From Treponema sp. UBA4267 (lineage in GTDB: Bacteria; Spirochaetota; Spirochaetia; Treponematales; Treponemataceae), in NCBI GenBank assembly GCA_002395155.1, contig DGWD01000036.1, forward strand, positions 40,096-104,095: DNA of 64,000 bases, read 5' to 3'. Position numbers and translations under genes: made by a program. Positions 34,194 to 43,104 of the stretch are shown here, in pieces; positions within the stretch are counted from its first letter, which is position 1; every line of letters begins with the position of its first letter. The notes beneath the pieces were generated by a model that was given only the letters and a program-made list of their open reading frames with translations, made no database searches and was not told where the DNA came from.

Positions 34194-35033
34194 ATGACAG
34201 ATAACGAAAGAGAATTAACCCCTGCTGAAAAGTGGGAACGGGCCACCCTTGCAAATAATTTTATCTTTTATAAGGTAATGCATAATAATCCTGATATCTG
34301 CAAAAAGCTGATAGAAATTCTTCTTGAACGAAAAATTGACCATATAGTTATGAAACAGGAAGAAGAACTGGAAATTGATTACGGCAAAAAAGGAATCAGA
34401 ATGGATGTTTATGCCGCAGGGGAAAAGGAAGCCTACAATCTTGAAATGCAGGCAACAGACACTGGTGAACTTCCGGAACGTGCAAGATATTATTCTTCCG
34501 TAATTGATGTTGATCAGCTTAAATCTGGAGCCCAGTATAAAGATTTGAAAGACAATTATATTATTTTTATCTGTGTAAAGGATATATTTCATAAAGGACT
34601 TGCAAAATACAGCTTTGAAAATATCTGTCATGAAAATCCCGAACTTATGCTGAATGACAGAACCTACAAATACTTTTTTATCGCCGAAAATTATGATAAA
34701 ATCCTGAATAAAGAACAGAAGGCATTTCTTAAACTAATTGTCAGTAACAGCAGGATGTCAGATTTTACAGAAAAACTATCTGCTTATATAAGGGATGCCA
34801 AACATAACATACAATGGAGACGGCAATTCATGGATTTAGAAAGAGAAAAGACATACGCATACAACCAAGGCCTGAAAGAAGGTAAAGAAGAAGGTATTAA
34901 ACAAGGTGTTGAAAAACAGGCTGAAGAATCTGCTGTAAAGTTACTTAATGAAAAAGTTTCTCCTGAAGTGATTGCAAAATGTGTTGGATTGCCTCTGGAG
35001 AAAGTACTTGAGTTACAGAAAGGTATAAAATAA
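34194..35033 (+). CDS. Rpn-family (PD-(D/E)XK) nuclease/transposase-like protein
   Basis: 279 residues. I start at ATG 34194, which follows GGAGGAG; an upstream ATG 12 codons earlier has no ribosome site. The Rpn/PDDEXK_2 core is visible: GIRMDVY (Asp) and NLEMQ (E-x-Q), with KDNYIIFICVKDIF further on. Family members are recombination-promoting nucleases, often in many copies in gut treponemes. The C-terminus has EGKEEGIKQGVEKQ-type helical repeats typical of the family. No inverted repeats flank it, so it is not seen as a mobile element here. Confidence 0.85.
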   Translation: MTDNERELTPAEKWERATLANNFIFYKVMHNNPDICKKLIEILLERKIDHIVMKQEEELEIDYGKKGIRMDVYAAGEKEAYNLEMQATDTGELPERARYYSSVIDVDQLKSGAQYKDLKDNYIIFICVKDIFHKGLAKYSFENICHENPELMLNDRTYKYFFIAENYDKILNKEQKAFLKLIVSNSRMSDFTEKLSAYIRDAKHNIQWRRQFMDLEREKTYAYNQGLKEGKEEGIKQGVEKQAEESAVKLLNEKVSPEVIAKCVGLPLEKVLELQKGIK

Positions 35034-35125
35034 TTTTAGCATGAAACATTATGTTGTATTCAGAAATGCAGTAAACGTTAATGTTTGATTCGTGATTTTT
35101 TTACTTTGTAAAAAGTGTTTAAAAC

Positions 35126-35156
35126 AAAAAGGTCTTCCTTGCGGAAGACCTTTTTT
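35126..35156. terminator. Bidirectional terminator between convergent genes
   Basis: GGTCTTCC/GGAAGACC stem with a TTGC loop, A5 before and T6 after. It serves both the Rpn gene (+) and the outer-membrane protein gene (-). Confidence 0.92.
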
Positions 35157-35178
35157 GCTATATAAGTCCTAACTTAGA

Positions 35179-36492
35179 TTAGAAACCGATTGTAGCAGTG
35201 AATGGAATTGACCATGCAAATGGGTGATATTTAACATTAGCATTTGTTGTAGAAGCAACTGCATCTTTGATGTCGAAACGAGCACCAATATCGAATGCAC
35301 ATGCACCAACATTGAATGTTACACCTGGGTGAATTGTAAGATTGAAGTTATCACCGAAAGTACTGTTGAATACCCATCCATTAAGGTTATCGTCATAGTC
35401 AGAACCAGCTCCAACATAGATTGTAAGACCGTCAAGAGCATAAGAGAACTTAGCTGACAAGTACATATATGATGGATCGTTTGTTGGGTTAAGAGCTGTT
35501 GCTACACCAGCAGCATTAACTGTCTGACCAGCGAGACCACGAAGAACGATTGGAGCACGCAAGTCGATTGTCATAGCACCTGTCTTGAAGCGGAAGAAGT
35601 TATCGAATGCGATACCTGTCATCTTATAATCTTTTCCAGATGCAGAAACAGTTGCTGAACCAACTTTCTGGCTGAAGAACATACGAGCATTGAGCATACC
35701 GTAGAATCCTTCTGCAAATGCGTTACCATAATCAGCACCGATAGCCAAAATCTTAATAGCGTCAGTACCTTCATCGCGCCAAGATACACCAATTGTTACT
35801 GGAAGATCTGCAACACTTGAGAGATTGTATGCAGCAGATACACCATATGCTTTAACAGCTACTGTTGAAACATTTTCTACAAAAGAAATAAAGTTTGTAT
35901 CACATCCTGCAGCGATACCAGCAACTACTGTAAGTCCATCAATTGGAGTTAATTCAGCAGCAATACCAGCACCTTCTACAGTTGCGTAAGAAGAATATCC
36001 ATGATCCCAAGAGCTAGCAGATGCATAGTCATTACCACATGGATCTTTCCACCAGTGAAGTTTTTCACCGAAAATACCACAAGAAACATCACCAAGAGTG
36101 ATCTTCAACTGATCAATTGGTTTTACCCAAATAGATGTTGAACGAGCCTGGAGCATAGAGTTTGTTGTGACAGATGTTGTAGCTGTTGTAGTATAAGCTG
36201 AATCTTTAAGTGTTGTTGTAGCTGTTGTTTTAGCTTCTGGAGCAGCACCAGCAGTATACTTATACCAGAACTGGAAGCTAGCACCAGCCTGATCTCCACT
36301 TACAGAAAGTTTCAATGCATCAGCATCTTTCTGATCGTTAGAGTTTAATTTCCAAATATAAGTTGTATCAGTACCTTCTGTTACAGCTCCACCAGCGATA
36401 TCGCCTGCCATTTTTACTGTTGCAGCAAAGTCTACTGCAAACATAGAGGCTGCACAAAGCAATGCAGCAGCTCCCATTACGATTTTTTTCAT
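35179..36492 (-). CDS. Treponeme-type outer-membrane beta-barrel (porin-like) protein
   Basis: 437 residues. I start at ATG 36492, giving a signal peptide (MKKIVMGAAALLCAASMFA); the ORF extension upstream overlaps the promoter leader. AGGAGG lies upstream. The mature protein is alternating beta-strand and ends in a terminal aromatic residue (ATIGF), as outer-membrane barrels do. Motifs such as QLKITLGDVSCGIFGEK and DFAATVKMAGDI suggest a treponemal barrel family. It is probably an abundant porin. It has a near-consensus promoter and a terminator of its own, so it is monocistronic. Family assignment is by composition and order. Confidence 0.75.
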   Translation of the reverse strand: MKKIVMGAAALLCAASMFAVDFAATVKMAGDIAGGAVTEGTDTTYIWKLNSNDQKDADALKLSVSGDQAGASFQFWYKYTAGAAPEAKTTATTTLKDSAYTTTATTSVTTNSMLQARSTSIWVKPIDQLKITLGDVSCGIFGEKLHWWKDPCGNDYASASSWDHGYSSYATVEGAGIAAELTPIDGLTVVAGIAAGCDTNFISFVENVSTVAVKAYGVSAAYNLSSVADLPVTIGVSWRDEGTDAIKILAIGADYGNAFAEGFYGMLNARMFFSQKVGSATVSASGKDYKMTGIAFDNFFRFKTGAMTIDLRAPIVLRGLAGQTVNAAGVATALNPTNDPSYMYLSAKFSYALDGLTIYVGAGSDYDDNLNGWVFNSTFGDNFNLTIHPGVTFNVGACAFDIGARFDIKDAVASTTNANVKYHPFAWSIPFTATIGF

Positions 36493-36843
36493 ATGAAAAA
36501 ATCCTCCTTTTTTTTTACAGACCTCACAAGTCAACGACTTTTAACGTGAAATCACTTTTTTTATTTTATGTTAACATGCGTTAGTCACGCCGTCAAGTTT
36601 TTTTTAACTTTTTTTGTAACCTTATTTTTTAGAAAATGTTTACCCGAATTAAACCTTAAAAAACTGGTTAATAAATTGTATATTATAGAAAGATACATTA
36701 TCTTTATCTTCATTTTTAAGCTAATTTTCCACCATAATGTATATATAAATATTTTGTTATTTCTTTAACAACTTTGTTATATATGAAACCTTATATAAGA
36801 ATCTGACTTATTATTTTATAAACTATATAAGAAGGATCAGATT
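36493..36843. other. 351-base intergenic region between divergent genes
   Basis: No ORF or RNA gene is seen. It holds the promoter of the barrel gene (36568-36596) and A/T-rich sequence rich in TATATA near 36735-36835 ahead of the lipoprotein gene. A weak AAGGA Shine-Dalgarno lies 8 bases before the ATG at 36844. Confidence 0.6.
36568..36596 (-). promoter_or_regulatory. Promoter of the outer-membrane barrel gene
   Basis: Minus strand TTGACG (36591-36596), 17-bp spacer, TAACAT (36568-36573). This is the best sigma-70-type match in the window and fits high expression. The leader is about 70 bases. Confidence 0.65.
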
Positions 36844-38709
36844 ATGACTGAAAACAAATTTTTCTTTTTGACAACCACCATTTTAATAATTAGTAGTTTT
36901 GTTCTTTTTTCATGCTCGAATCTTACGGGATTTTCTTCCACCACCACAAGTTCAAGCAGAACAAATCCCACTACAACAAACACGACTCAGGCTGATTTTA
37001 CAGGTCAGAATATTACCGGAAATGTAAATGATGATTTGTATGAAAATTTTACAGCTGACCAGACTGTTACAATCACTTTTAATGGAAGTTCTGCCTCTGC
37101 TTATATTTCCGGCTCTTCTACAGTAACGGCTACCTCTGATAGTGCAGAAATTGGAAGTGTTGGTGGAAAGGCCGTGACAATATCACTCACTGCAAATTCT
37201 GAAGATGATGAAAGTGCAGAAGGTTTTACAATTCAATATAAAGGAAGCAGTAAGATTAAATATGTACTTTCTGGGACAATCAGCGGAACTTTAACTATTA
37301 AAAATAAAAATGCTGATGCCGCAGTGGTTCTGAACAATCTGAATATCACTTCAACCAGTGCTGGACCTGCTTTACGATTCACCTCCCCTCTCAGAACATT
37401 TATTGTAGTACCAGCCGGAACAAATTCTACCCTTACAGATTCCCGCCTGCTTAATCAGACTGATACAATGTATGATTCTAAAAAAGGTTCTCTTTATACA
37501 AAAGGAGCTTTGATTTTTACCGGCGAAAGTTCTTCCACCACTGGAGGAAGTCTTACTGTAGTAAATGCTGGTTACAAACACGGAATTTATGCAAGAGATT
37601 ATGTACGAATTGCTGATATCACTCTGAACGTTACTGTTGGAAATTATGGCCGCGATTGTATCAGAACGGTTTCGGCCGCTTTTGTTGACGCAGGCTCTAT
37701 CACCCTTAATGGAAACGGAAATGTAACTGATGATGAAAGCGCAGGAATTCGAGTTGATGGAGAAGATGCAGATAGTGATGATTCCACAGTTTATTACAAC
37801 AAGGGTGCAGGATTTATTGTAATTAACGGGGGAACTTTGAATATTACTACGGTGGCAAAGGGAATTACGGCCCACTGGAAATCTTCAGAAACTTGCATCG
37901 GCTCTTATACAGATGATGATGTTAACACTTCTTTGCTGCTGGACAATTTGCTTTCATCAACAACTTATAGTGTTCCTAATCCTTTTGTGACTATAAACGG
38001 AGGAACTATTAATATCACCACTACAGGAACTCCTTACGAATATGCTTCGGGAGCAAGCTGTTCTCCAGAAGGTATTGAAGCAAAGGCAAATATTTTAATA
38101 AACAATGGAAATCTTTCTTTAACAACTACAGACGATGCTATAAACGCCGGTGGGGCAATCAAAATTGCGGGTGGAAAGATTTATGCATACAGCAGTAAGA
38201 ATGATGCAATTGATGCAAACGGAACTGGCGGAATTGAAATTGCAGGCGGATATATTGTTGCAAGAGGAACTTCAACTCCTGAATGTGCTTTTGACTGCGA
38301 TTCGAATCTGTTTGCCATTACAGGAGGATATGTTGTTGGAATTGGAACAAACAATTATTCACCACTCACAGAAGATTACTGCACTCAGTATTGTATAGAA
38401 GGTTCTTCTTCTGCCTTTACGGCAAATCAAACTTTTGCCATTTGCGATTCCTCTGGAAACGCAGTGTTTGCCTACACAATTCCATCATCATTTTCGAGCA
38501 TAATCATTTCTACACCAGCATTAAATGGAAACAGCACTTACACAGTAAGGAACGGAGTTTCTGCAAGCGGAAGTTCCTTCAACGGCATGTATTATGATTC
38601 TATAAGCCTGAATTCTACTGGCAGTGCGGGAAGCAGCTTTACTACATCATCTTACGTAAGCAGTGTTGGTTCTGTTTCGAACAACGGTTCAAGAGAAGGC
38701 ACAAGATAA
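36844..38709 (+). CDS. Lipoprotein with beta-helix carbohydrate-binding-type domain
   Basis: 621 residues. The lipoprotein signal ends at LFSC near residue 24. The mature part is a Thr/Ser linker followed by a right-handed beta-helix-like repeat (for example GIEIAGGYIVARGTS, AIKIAGGKIYAYSS, DAINAGG, DAIDANGTGG). This order resembles the DUF4353 carbohydrate-binding proteins of gut bacteria. It is anchored in the envelope and may bind a polysaccharide. No catalytic residue is recognised. The next gene starts 57 bases later. Confidence 0.8.
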   Translation: MTENKFFFLTTTILIISSFVLFSCSNLTGFSSTTTSSSRTNPTTTNTTQADFTGQNITGNVNDDLYENFTADQTVTITFNGSSASAYISGSSTVTATSDSAEIGSVGGKAVTISLTANSEDDESAEGFTIQYKGSSKIKYVLSGTISGTLTIKNKNADAAVVLNNLNITSTSAGPALRFTSPLRTFIVVPAGTNSTLTDSRLLNQTDTMYDSKKGSLYTKGALIFTGESSSTTGGSLTVVNAGYKHGIYARDYVRIADITLNVTVGNYGRDCIRTVSAAFVDAGSITLNGNGNVTDDESAGIRVDGEDADSDDSTVYYNKGAGFIVINGGTLNITTVAKGITAHWKSSETCIGSYTDDDVNTSLLLDNLLSSTTYSVPNPFVTINGGTINITTTGTPYEYASGASCSPEGIEAKANILINNGNLSLTTTDDAINAGGAIKIAGGKIYAYSSKNDAIDANGTGGIEIAGGYIVARGTSTPECAFDCDSNLFAITGGYVVGIGTNNYSPLTEDYCTQYCIEGSSSAFTANQTFAICDSSGNAVFAYTIPSSFSSIIISTPALNGNSTYTVRNGVSASGSSFNGMYYDSISLNSTGSAGSSFTTSSYVSSVGSVSNNGSREGTR

Positions 38710-38748
38710 AAAGCAAAAAATGATAATGTAGAAGAAAGGACAACTTTT

Positions 38749-38757
38749 TGATAAAAT
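38749..38757 (+). promoter_or_regulatory. Leaderless extended -10 promoter of the RluA gene
   Basis: TGATAAAAT with 8 bases to the ATG at 38766. No Shine-Dalgarno is present. Confidence 0.5.
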
Positions 38758-38765
38758 AGCGTGAT

Positions 38766-39518
38766 ATGGCTAATAAAAACTTAGATTATAAAGTTGTCTT
38801 TTCTGATGACAGCATTGTTGTTTTAAATAAACGCAGCGGAATTTTAATTGCTGCAGACCGATACAATCCTGACGCTCCAAGACTGGATCTTTTGGCGGAG
38901 AAGGAATTTGGAAAACTTTACGCAGTTCACAGAATTGATAAAGACACATCTGGTTTAATTATTTATGCCAGAACTCCTGAAGCCCAGAGAAATCTTTCTA
39001 TGCAGTTTGAAAACAGACAGGTTTCTAAGACTTACCATGCACTGGTGTATGGACATCCTATGTGGGAAGATTTGCATGTAGATTTGAAACTTCAGCCGGA
39101 TGGAGATGCCCGCCACAGAACAGTTGTAAGCAACAAATATGGAAAACCTTCTGAAACTGACTTTCATTTGATTGGAAACTGCGGTCCCTACTCCTGGATT
39201 GAATGTCATCCAAAAACTGGACGTACCCATCAGATTCGTGTGCATCTTGCGGCAAATGGTCTTTCTATTGTTTGTGATCCTTTGTACAGCGGAAACCAGA
39301 AACCTGTTCGTTTAAGTGAAATTAAAAAGAAGTGGAATGGTGATGAATATGAAGAAAGACCTTTACTGAGCCGTCTTGCACTTCATGCCTACAAAATTGA
39401 GTTGAACCACCCTGTAAGTGGCCAAAAAGTTTCTTTTACGGCAGATTATCCGAAAGATATGGATGCAACCAGAAAGCAGTTAGAAAAAATTTTTGGTGTA
39501 AATCCTCTTAATGAATAA
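38766..39518 (+). CDS. RluA-family pseudouridine synthase
   Basis: 250 residues, a single RluA-type catalytic domain with no S4 domain. The catalytic Asp is in HRIDKDTSG, and HPKTGRTHQIRVH and VCDPLYSG follow. It modifies uridine in rRNA or tRNA; the site cannot be assigned. The 3' end overlaps the omptin-like gene by 8 bases. The mRNA is predicted to begin at or near the ATG. Confidence 0.9.
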   Translation: MANKNLDYKVVFSDDSIVVLNKRSGILIAADRYNPDAPRLDLLAEKEFGKLYAVHRIDKDTSGLIIYARTPEAQRNLSMQFENRQVSKTYHALVYGHPMWEDLHVDLKLQPDGDARHRTVVSNKYGKPSETDFHLIGNCGPYSWIECHPKTGRTHQIRVHLAANGLSIVCDPLYSGNQKPVRLSEIKKKWNGDEYEERPLLSRLALHAYKIELNHPVSGQKVSFTADYPKDMDATRKQLEKIFGVNPLNE

Positions 39519-40536
39519 AATTATGCCGAAAATTAATGATATGAAGAAACTATTTTTTTCTTTCCTTCTTTTATTGTCTACTTTATCACTTGGGGCTCAA
39601 ATTTATGATTTTAACGTTTCTATTGAGCCAGTTTATTTTCTTCAAAACGGTACACTGTATGAATACGTAATGGCTTACGACTCAAGTTCTAATACCATAG
39701 TAAAAATGAGTGAATTGGACTGGAATCTTACACAATTATCTTACCTTGGTGGTCGTGCAAGCCTTGACTGGAAGTATTTTAATATTGAAGCAGAAATTAC
39801 AAGTAGTATCAAAAAAAGTTCTGGTCTTATGATTGATTATGACTGGCAGGATTATACGGTTAAGGATAATTTATATTATTATTCAGACCCACTTATGAAC
39901 ACAGATAAATCAATTAGTGAAAACTCTGTCAATTCATCTACTTTTATGAATGTAAAGATACAGGGTAACATTCCTATTATCTTTAATATTCTAACCAGAC
40001 CTTATATTGGAGCTGAATATCACGCAATTAAATTTTCTGCAAACAACGGATTTGGATGGTACGGCTCTTCCCTGCATGTTCCATATACAGACGAAAATGC
40101 TATTTTTTATGCTAAAGGTTCTTTATATGGCATTGATTACGACAGAAACACTTTTTCAATTTATTTAGGACTTTCCTTAGCTTATTCAATTTTGAACAGA
40201 ATTAACGTATTAACTTATGCTTCTATATCACCTTATACCTTAGTTGAATCCCTGGACTTCCATCATTCTAATTCAAGTGGTACATCCGGTACTTTTTACA
40301 ATGATATTATGCAGGGATTTTTTAAGGAATGGCGTTTTGGAGCTGCAATTGAATGCAATATCTGGTCTTCTTTATTCATAGACACAAGTCTGGACTTTCT
40401 GGTTCAAAAAGATATTTATGGAGTTACATATAAAAGTTCTTCAAAAAACATGAGAAGTAAAAGAAGAACTTCTACAACATCTGCATGTGCAGGCCAATAC
40501 TGGAACTTAAAAGTTGGTCTTAGGTGGACTTTTTAA
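39511..40536 (+). CDS. Omptin-like outer-membrane aspartic protease
   Basis: 341 residues from ATG 39511, or 331 from ATG 39541, which gives a cleaner signal peptide (MKKLFFSFLLLLSTLSLGAQ). The order of motifs follows omptins (OmpT/Pla): SELDWN early, then MIDYDWQD carrying the Asp-x-Asp pair (D109 and D111), GIDYDRNTFSIYLG, then ESLDFHH carrying the Asp-x-His pair (D249, H251), and a terminal aromatic (LRWTF). In OmpT the equivalent D83/D85 and D210/H212 form the active site. This is a ten-strand barrel protease family found mostly in Enterobacteria. The 3' end overlaps the opposite-strand CorC gene by 17 bases. Confidence 0.75.
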   Translation: MNKIMPKINDMKKLFFSFLLLLSTLSLGAQIYDFNVSIEPVYFLQNGTLYEYVMAYDSSSNTIVKMSELDWNLTQLSYLGGRASLDWKYFNIEAEITSSIKKSSGLMIDYDWQDYTVKDNLYYYSDPLMNTDKSISENSVNSSTFMNVKIQGNIPIIFNILTRPYIGAEYHAIKFSANNGFGWYGSSLHVPYTDENAIFYAKGSLYGIDYDRNTFSIYLGLSLAYSILNRINVLTYASISPYTLVESLDFHHSNSSGTSGTFYNDIMQGFFKEWRFGAAIECNIWSSLFIDTSLDFLVQKDIYGVTYKSSSKNMRSKRRTSTTSACAGQYWNLKVGLRWTF

Positions 40537-41782
40537 TTCTTACACTTGAAATTCTACGCTGTTCAACTTCTTCTGCGGTGTAAATATTTTTATCCTTTAT
40601 CAATACGTTTCCGGCATTTGGAAGATAACCGAATTCTTCTAAAAGCCAACCACCAATTGTATTCATTTCGTCTGATTCGAGTTTTAGGCCTAGAATTTCG
40701 TTTACATCATCAAGTTTCATATCTCCAGGAACTATAAATGTATTTAAAGAAATCAGCTGAACTTTATCTTCAGGGGCTTTATCATCATATGTATTTTCAT
40801 CGCTCATATGACCAAAAACGACCTTCATAATATCTTCCATGGTTATAATTCCGTCAGTCTGGCCCTGCTCGTCCAAAACTACAGCAAATTTATGTTCATC
40901 GTAACGGAATTTTTGCAGAACTTCAAAAACAGTGAGGGTTCCAGGAATATAAAGTACTTCTGCCATATGTCGGGCGGCATAACCGGGCCCCAGATTTGTT
41001 TCTTCAATTCCAAACAATAGTTTTTTATAGTTTAGAACGCCCACAACATTTTCGCGACTTCCGGAATAAACGGTCAGTGTTGAAAAGCCTGAACGCTGGA
41101 ATTCTTCTTTTACTTCCTGGTAGCTGGCATTCTGATTAATCATACTTACCAGGGAACGATGCTTCATTACATCATTTATCTTAAGGTCATTAAACTTAAT
41201 AATTTTGTTTAATAAATATGATTCGTCCTTTTCGATTGTACCTTCGTTTGAACCTACATCTATAAGAGTTTTAAGTTCTTCTTCTGTAACGATGGTGCCC
41301 GTTGGTTTTATGATTTTTTCTACAAGAACAACGGCCACATGGGAAAATTTTGAAAACACCCACACAATTGGATAAAAGATTTTTTCCAGCCATAAGAGCG
41401 GCAGTGATGAAGAAAGGGCAAATTTTTCTGGATACAGACCTGCAGCTGTTTTTGGAATAATTTGACCAAAAGTTGACATAAAAAAGGATGCCACAATTGG
41501 TGCGATGGCAGCTCCCTTGCTTCCAAAAATTTCTATAGCAAGGGCAGTTGCAAGGGCTGATGCAAAAGAATTCAAAAAGTTTGTTCCAACCAGGACGACT
41601 GTCAGAAGATTTTCCATATTGGACTTTAGTCTGGCTACAGTTTTTGCATGTTTTCGTCCTTCTTCCAGCATTCGACGTACTTTTAATTTTTGCAAAGATA
41701 AATAGGCGGTTTCGGAAGAGCTAAAAAATCCTACACAGGCAACAAGAATAAAAAGGAGGATTAATGTCAGAATATTAGTCAT
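40520..41782 (-). CDS. CNNM/CorC-type membrane protein (DUF21-CBS-CorC)
   Basis: 420 residues. A DUF21/CNNM membrane domain (about 1-180) is followed by a CBS pair (about 195-320) and a CorC/HlyC C-terminal domain (residues 340-410). These proteins are linked to magnesium or cobalt efflux in bacteria. It overlaps the upstream paralogue's end by 8 bases, and its own 3' end overlaps the omptin gene on the other strand. It is one of a tandem pair that probably arose by duplication. Confidence 0.85.
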   Translation of the reverse strand: MTNILTLILLFILVACVGFFSSSETAYLSLQKLKVRRMLEEGRKHAKTVARLKSNMENLLTVVLVGTNFLNSFASALATALAIEIFGSKGAAIAPIVASFFMSTFGQIIPKTAAGLYPEKFALSSSLPLLWLEKIFYPIVWVFSKFSHVAVVLVEKIIKPTGTIVTEEELKTLIDVGSNEGTIEKDESYLLNKIIKFNDLKINDVMKHRSLVSMINQNASYQEVKEEFQRSGFSTLTVYSGSRENVVGVLNYKKLLFGIEETNLGPGYAARHMAEVLYIPGTLTVFEVLQKFRYDEHKFAVVLDEQGQTDGIITMEDIMKVVFGHMSDENTYDDKAPEDKVQLISLNTFIVPGDMKLDDVNEILGLKLESDEMNTIGGWLLEEFGYLPNAGNVLIKDKNIYTAEEVEQRRISSVRIKKST

Positions 41783-43097
41783 TTGAAGCCTCCTGGAAAT
41801 TTGCTTCTTTGCGTGATGAAGGAAGAGAATCTTCTGCTCTCAGAATCTTTTGAATTCGCATTCTTTCTATTCGATGTGATTGAATTTTTACGACTTTAAA
41901 ACGCCAAGACTGATATTCAACTACATCACCCTTTTGTGGCATTCGGTCTATTTGCTCGGAGAACCAGCCTCCTATTGTTTCGTTTATATTTGAAACAAGT
42001 TCTATACGCAAATCTTCCTGTAAATCTCGTAAAAGAACCGAACCGTTTATTTCAAAATCATTTTTATTTTCTACTTCATCAAAATCAAAAACCTTACCTC
42101 GAAGGGTATTATCTCCAGGCAAAGCAAAAATTTCGCGGGAAATATCCTTTTCGGTAACAACCCCGTCTGTTCCCGAATATTCATCTACAACTATGGCCAT
42201 AGACTGATGGTTGTCAAAAAGAAGCTCCTGAACCGAAGTCATTTTTTTAGTTCCAAGGATAAAGAGCGGAGGCCTCATAACTTTTTTTATGGAAAAATCG
42301 TTCTGGCAATCGCGATAGGCCAGCATATCCTTTAAATAAATTATTCCAACTATATCATCTATTGATTCATGAAAAACTGGAAATCGTGTATAGCCTAAGC
42401 GTTGCGAAAGTTCGACTATATCACGGTAGGTTGCATCATCTTTTACAGCTTTTATTTTTGTTCTAGGAACCATAATATCCTGGGCTTCAAGATCGGAAAA
42501 CTTGAATACCTGACTCATCATGCGGTTTTCGCCTTCATCAATAATACCGTGCTCAGAACTTACTTCAAAAAAAGTTTTAATATCTTCTTCTGTGTAAGAC
42601 TGTTTTTTTGCTTTTGTTTTTATTCCAAATAGTCTTAGAACACATGAGGCAAAAAAAGTTACAATGCTTACAATTGGCCTCATTATAAAAACGACAATCT
42701 GCACAAAGGGTGATAAAGCATAGGCTATTTTATCAGGGCAGGAGGTCGAAATTGTTTTTGGCGTAATTTCTCCAAAAATGAGCAGAAGGATTGTAGCGGC
42801 AAAAGTTGCAATTCCCACTCCCTTTTGGCCAAATGCTTCAAGTGCAAGAGAAGTCAGCAGGGATGAAAGTGCAATATTTACTATTTCATTAGAAATTAAA
42901 AGTGTATTGATAAGGTACTCTTTTCGGTCTAGTAATTTTCCCACCTTAAGAGCACGTTTATCTTTATTTTTTCTTAGGATTCTAAGCCTTAATCGGTTCA
43001 TTCCCAGAAAAGAACTTTCCGCAATGGAAAATAACATAGAAAGAATGATTAAGGCTACAATAATTATGATTAATATAAACGAGGGCAAGTCGTCCAT
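41775..43097 (-). CDS. CNNM/CorC-type membrane protein, first of the tandem pair
   Basis: 440 residues with the same DUF21-CBS-CorC layout as its neighbour. The membrane part begins LPSFILIIIIVALIILSMLFS. The CBS region includes MVPRTKIKAV and DEYSGTDGVVTEKDI, typical of the CorC family. The pair may work as a heteromer or on different ions. It follows the thioredoxin-fold lipoprotein gene by 7 bases. Confidence 0.87.
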   Translation of the reverse strand: MDDLPSFILIIIIVALIILSMLFSIAESSFLGMNRLRLRILRKNKDKRALKVGKLLDRKEYLINTLLISNEIVNIALSSLLTSLALEAFGQKGVGIATFAATILLLIFGEITPKTISTSCPDKIAYALSPFVQIVVFIMRPIVSIVTFFASCVLRLFGIKTKAKKQSYTEEDIKTFFEVSSEHGIIDEGENRMMSQVFKFSDLEAQDIMVPRTKIKAVKDDATYRDIVELSQRLGYTRFPVFHESIDDIVGIIYLKDMLAYRDCQNDFSIKKVMRPPLFILGTKKMTSVQELLFDNHQSMAIVVDEYSGTDGVVTEKDISREIFALPGDNTLRGKVFDFDEVENKNDFEINGSVLLRDLQEDLRIELVSNINETIGGWFSEQIDRMPQKGDVVEYQSWRFKVVKIQSHRIERMRIQKILRAEDSLPSSRKEANFQEASND

Positions 43098-43104
43098 TGT
43101 TCTA

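Noticed and set aside
34158..35033. Rpn-type gene as a complete insertion sequence
   Set aside because: No flanking inverted repeats or target duplications are visible, and the neighbours keep their own promoter and terminator.
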